From: Oopsacas minuta
Lineage: Eukaryota; Porifera; Hexactinellida; Lyssacinosida; Leucopsacidae
Assembly (NCBI GenBank): GCA_024704765.1
Contig: JAKMXF010000306.1
Coordinates: forward strand, 248,001-312,000
Length of the DNA: 64,000 nucleotides
Direction: 5' to 3'
A model generated the notes under the pieces. It saw only the letters and a list, made by a program, of their open reading frames with translations, was not told where the DNA came from and did not search any database. Below, in pieces: positions 60,901-64,000 of this stretch; the first letter of the stretch is position 1; the number at the start of each line of letters is the position of its first letter. The translations under genes were made by a program, and so were the position numbers.

Positions 60901-61166
60901 TAGAATCCTTTATCAAGAATGGATTGCGGAGCCGACTGTTACATCTGTACCGAAGAAGGACAACATTATTTAGAAGTATTTTTAGTTTATATTACTCGCA
61001 ATGTAGAATACAACATGTTCATTGATATACAAATAACTCTGTTTTACAAATGTTGCGTAATATATTCTTTTATAAGCGTTGCCCCACTAGAAATTTGAGC
61101 ACTACACTCCTGACCACGATTATCATCAAATATCTTGAAATTTTCATTCATGACTCAATCAAGATA

Positions 61167-62473
61167 CAAGGGTTGTTCAATAAGTAATGAGACTAATGTA
61201 TCGAATTCATATTCTAGTTAATACAGCTCTAAACCTAATATCAGATTATAAGCCAAACTTGATTGTCTAACCTCGATACAATGTACTCTTTACTCTACTA
61301 GCATATTCTTCAGTATAAAGTTTCATTTGTATAGGCTACTTTTTTCAACTAATGGATTTTAGCAAAGAAGGAAAACGACAAATAAATTAGTACCTGTGGA
61401 AAAAAGGGAAGACTGGCTCAGACATTCTTCGTGAAATGCAGAATAAATTTGGTGATGAATGTCCTTCGAAAGCCACTATATATAGATGGATCAAACGGTT
61501 TGATAATGGCGATGTGGAACTCCACGATGACCCTCGTCGGGTCGTCTGACTTCGTCAAAATCCCGCATGAATATCGAGAGGGTCCAAACAATTTGGACGA
61601 GGACAGATGAATAACCCTGCCAGAGTTAGAAGAGTGGGTAGGTGTATCAAAAGCCACACTACACTCAATTATAACTGAAGATCTGGAAATGTCGAAGGTA
61701 ACTACGCGTTGGGTCCCAAAACCTCTTTCAAAAGAACAAAACCACGAAAGGGTCAGAGTTAGCAAAGAATTACTTTCAAGATACAAGGCAGAGGAATACT
61801 TTTTGGATCGTACAGTAACAAAGGATGAAACTTGGTTTTATTATTATAGACCAGGGAGCAAAACTCAATCCAAGCAGTGGAAGAGACGTGATGAACCTGT
61901 ACCCATCAAAGTTAAGGTCGCAAAATCAGCAGGGAAGAGAATGGCAACAGTATTTTGGGATAGGGAAAGAATTATACACCTCGACTGGTACCTGAGAGAC
62001 AACCATAAACAGTGATTATTACTTTGACGAATTGAAAGAATTGCTTCAAGCGATTTAATGTGAGGGCGAGGCAAGTTGACACTTGGCGTATTCCTGCAAG
62101 GAGACAACGCAAGGCCCCTATAAGCTCCAAGACAATGGCTGTAATTGACGACTTAGGATTCGAATGCCTCCCTCATCCCCGGTATAGTCCAAACCTGGCC
62201 CCCAGCGACTACTGGCTGTTTGGAGAGATGAAGAGACCTCTTCGAGGGAAGAGATTTGAGGATTTCAAACGGCTGGAGTATGAAATAAAACAATGGGAAA
62301 AAGGGACCCCTAAAGAATTCTATACCACTGGCTGGAAAAGTTCCCAGAACGATGGAAATGATGTATATAATTCAAGGGGAAATTTATCAAACATTTGATA
62401 ATCAATTATGATAAGGATAGGTTTACTACATATATTATGAAAATGAGTCTCATTATTTATTGAACAACCCTTG
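61167..62473 (+). mobile_element. mariner element, 1307 bp
   Basis: The ends CAAGGGTTGTTCAATAAGTA and the inverse at 62445-62473 lie between TA dinucleotides. This is a different subfamily from the elements at 20348 and 59568. Confidence 0.88.
61351..62398 (+). pseudogene. mariner transposase (D34D), frame-broken
   Basis: From 61351 the reading is MDFSKEGKRQIN, then an in-frame stop and KKGKTGSDILREMQNKFGDE, with ATIYRWIKRFDNGD. A stop and a shift near 61548 follow. The frame 61689-62015 has TTRWVPKPLSKEQ and the first Asp in VTKDETWFYYY, then KRMATVFWDRERIIHLDWYL. The last part has the second Asp near 62105 (GDNARP, in another frame), and the frame 62060-62398 has SPNLAPSDYWLFGEMKR with the third Asp, 34 residues after the second when the shift is allowed for. 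The element is inactive. Confidence 0.82.
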
Positions 62474-63286
62474 TATGTCCGGGTACTGCCTCATCTCACA
62501 GGTAATCCCATAAGGAAATGCTAGCTACCCTTATGTGGAGGTGATAAATATTTCGTTGCATTCTCGATGTTAATTATTATCAAACGATCACTCAAAAATT
62601 AACAATTTGTGTCTATTTTTTGTACAATTATTGTGAAGGTTAAAGGGAGTGTGAGGAAATATGAGAGACAACCGTAAAATATTAGCATCCATGAAATTAT
62701 CACCCATTCTAGAAACTTTTCAACTGCGTTCTCTTACCACCGAAGTATATTCTTCACATTATTTAGCTCTTTCTACGATATACCCTCGTGAATAACACAC
62801 GGGTAACTGAAAAAACATTATGACAAAAAAAATGAGGTCGTTGAGATTTTTTCACTTTCTTATACAGAATTTTATGATGAATCCGAATATACGCTCCAAA
62901 AAATTTTCCTACCATTAAAATTCTTTTACAGATTATACAAAAATTTATGAAATCAAAAAAATTCTGGCTACAATAATTTTAACATATCCCCATTTTTAGT
63001 ATATTATCGTGATTCTTCGCTGAAATACTTCTTTCTAGAATTCAATTTAATTACTAGTTACCTAATAGAATTGATGTTTTTAACGAATTCCTATCCAAAA
63101 TGTCATTACCATGGCAACAAAATGAAACGTAGGAATTTACGCAGTAGTTTTCAATCTAGCTAAGTAGTACTTGTATGATATCACATTTAGGATATACACG
63201 TGTAATTATTGATGCTTAACCTTAACTTAACCAATTATTTTTATTCCAAATATAGTGTAATGTAGAACATGACCTAGCTTATCATA
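62474..63286. other. no gene seen
   Basis: This is AT-rich sequence between the mariner and the partial gene at the right edge. No features are recognised. Confidence 0.4.
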
Positions 63287-64000
63287 CTATGATTTATTTA
63301 TGAAATTGAAGAAGTTAACATCTGATACTGTGTTTAATAAGCACTCTGGAAATTTTTCATTTTCCTCTTGACATTTATATCTTGTCTCCCAAACTCTGCC
63401 AAATCTAGAATGGGCAGATTCAAATGCTTGTTCTGAAACTGATCCTAAACCCATTCCATCTGGAAGATAATCCGTGATAAACGGAATTAGGTGCCTACAT
63501 AGAACATGAACTTTTGTAGAGCAAGAAAGTCCTGATTGTTTAAATGATTGTTCAAAATGATATACTGCCATTTTGAAATCTCCCTTATGTGTTTCCCGAA
63601 GCAAGAATCAACAACATCCCTGAATTTTACAAGCGTGATATAAGACGAATTACTCTTTGGAAACCCGAGTTCCAATACCTCCTTTGTGATTTTCCTCATT
63701 GCATTACCTTCAAATGCTCCTCTATGGTAAGGACTTCTATGAATATTCAGTTGTTTTAGTATTGCTTCATGGTGTTCTTTTTCGTCCTCAGACATTGTGA
63801 TGAGGATCATCGTATAACTTCTGTCCTATCCCAAGTAACAGATGTAACTCGGGAAGATTAAACATTTGCATGAAATCTACCAGCCATACATTTAGTGCTT
63901 GGCGGTCCTCAATACCATCGCAGTCAATTGCATGATTCTTAGAATCTCCCTGATACATATCTTGAAGCTTTTGAAACATCTCTAGATGGTGAGCAGATGA
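63287..64000 (-). pseudogene. partial putative transposase with RAG1-like C-terminal signature
   Basis: Three minus-strand frames overlap: 63979-63788 (LEMFQKLQDMYQGDSKNHAI, IEDRQALNVWLVDFM), 63810-63487 (HRGAFEGNAMRKITKEVLEL, LVKFRDVVDSCFG) and 63604-63287. The last has TKVHVLCRHLIPFITDYLPD followed by GLGSVSEQAFESAHSRFGRVWETRYK, in which an H-x4-H pair lies before S-E-x3-E. Frameshifts near 63800 and 63600 break it, and the N-terminal part is outside the window. I recall similar proteins as repeated, unclassified genes in invertebrates. The closing motif resembles the zinc histidines and final Glu of RAG1/Transib proteins. The stop is at 63287-63289. Confidence 0.6.

Larger units (their letters stand above)
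59071..61112. mobile_element. non-autonomous hAT-like element containing a mariner
   Basis: The left end CAGGGGTGTTGTGTAGGGG and the right end (inverse of CAGGAGTGTAGTGCTC) are similar over about 45 bp. The 8-bp flanks ACTACGAT and ACCACGAT match at seven of eight positions, as expected of hAT target-site duplication. Without the mariner it is about 710 bp and encodes nothing recognisable. Confidence 0.6.

Overview
The window is AT-rich animal nuclear DNA. It has sparse exons separated by very long introns, no compact operons, and many degraded cut-and-paste DNA transposons flanked by TA. The mix of Tc1, mariner and DD37D elements, together with a multi-copy protein family I associate with arthropods, suggests a crustacean, most plausibly a caligid copepod (sea louse). 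That organism call is inference, not proof.

Host gene. Three plus-strand exons (15629-16024, 30097-30376, 56410-57265) read as consecutive parts of a WD40-repeat protein resembling the WDR97/WDR87 family. The second and third join in phase across an intron of about 26 kb that is packed with transposons. The first and last coding parts are not located, and the phases suggest a small exon is missing between the first two.

Transposase-type genes. An intact 709-codon minus-strand frame (24527-26656) encodes a RAG1/Transib-like transposase with the zinc ligands and terminal catalytic Glu in RAG1-like positions. A heavily decayed relative lies at 2504-3400. A multi-copy protein family (33.2-34.8, 38.0-39.0 and 49.6-50.4 kb, all minus) and a partial gene at the right edge (63.29-64.0 kb) end in the same kind of motif: a His-x4-His pair followed by Ser-Glu-x(2-3)-Glu. 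They may be distant members of the same transposase fold.

Tc1/mariner layer. Three mariner-type D34D elements (20348-22594, 59568-60900, 61167-62473), three Tc1-type elements (35817-37166, 39055-40360, and about 54319-55818 degraded) and three DD37D elements (22690-23924, 41909-43214, 45324-46631) have recognisable inverted ends, and all are frame-broken. Three copies of a 910-925 bp foldback element (17138, 20412, 53319) are present; one is inserted inside a mariner. Another mariner sits inside a non-autonomous hAT-like element (59071-61112). Smaller pieces include pogo/Tigger-like MITEs, other foldback repeats, a decayed gag/ORF1-like region (46955-48750, minus) and a 288-bp (ACT)n microsatellite.

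Assembly note. A lone N at 49619 borders a 734-bp segment almost identical to 33813-34546, so that join should be treated with care. The rest, roughly half the window, is AT-rich sequence in which I see no gene.
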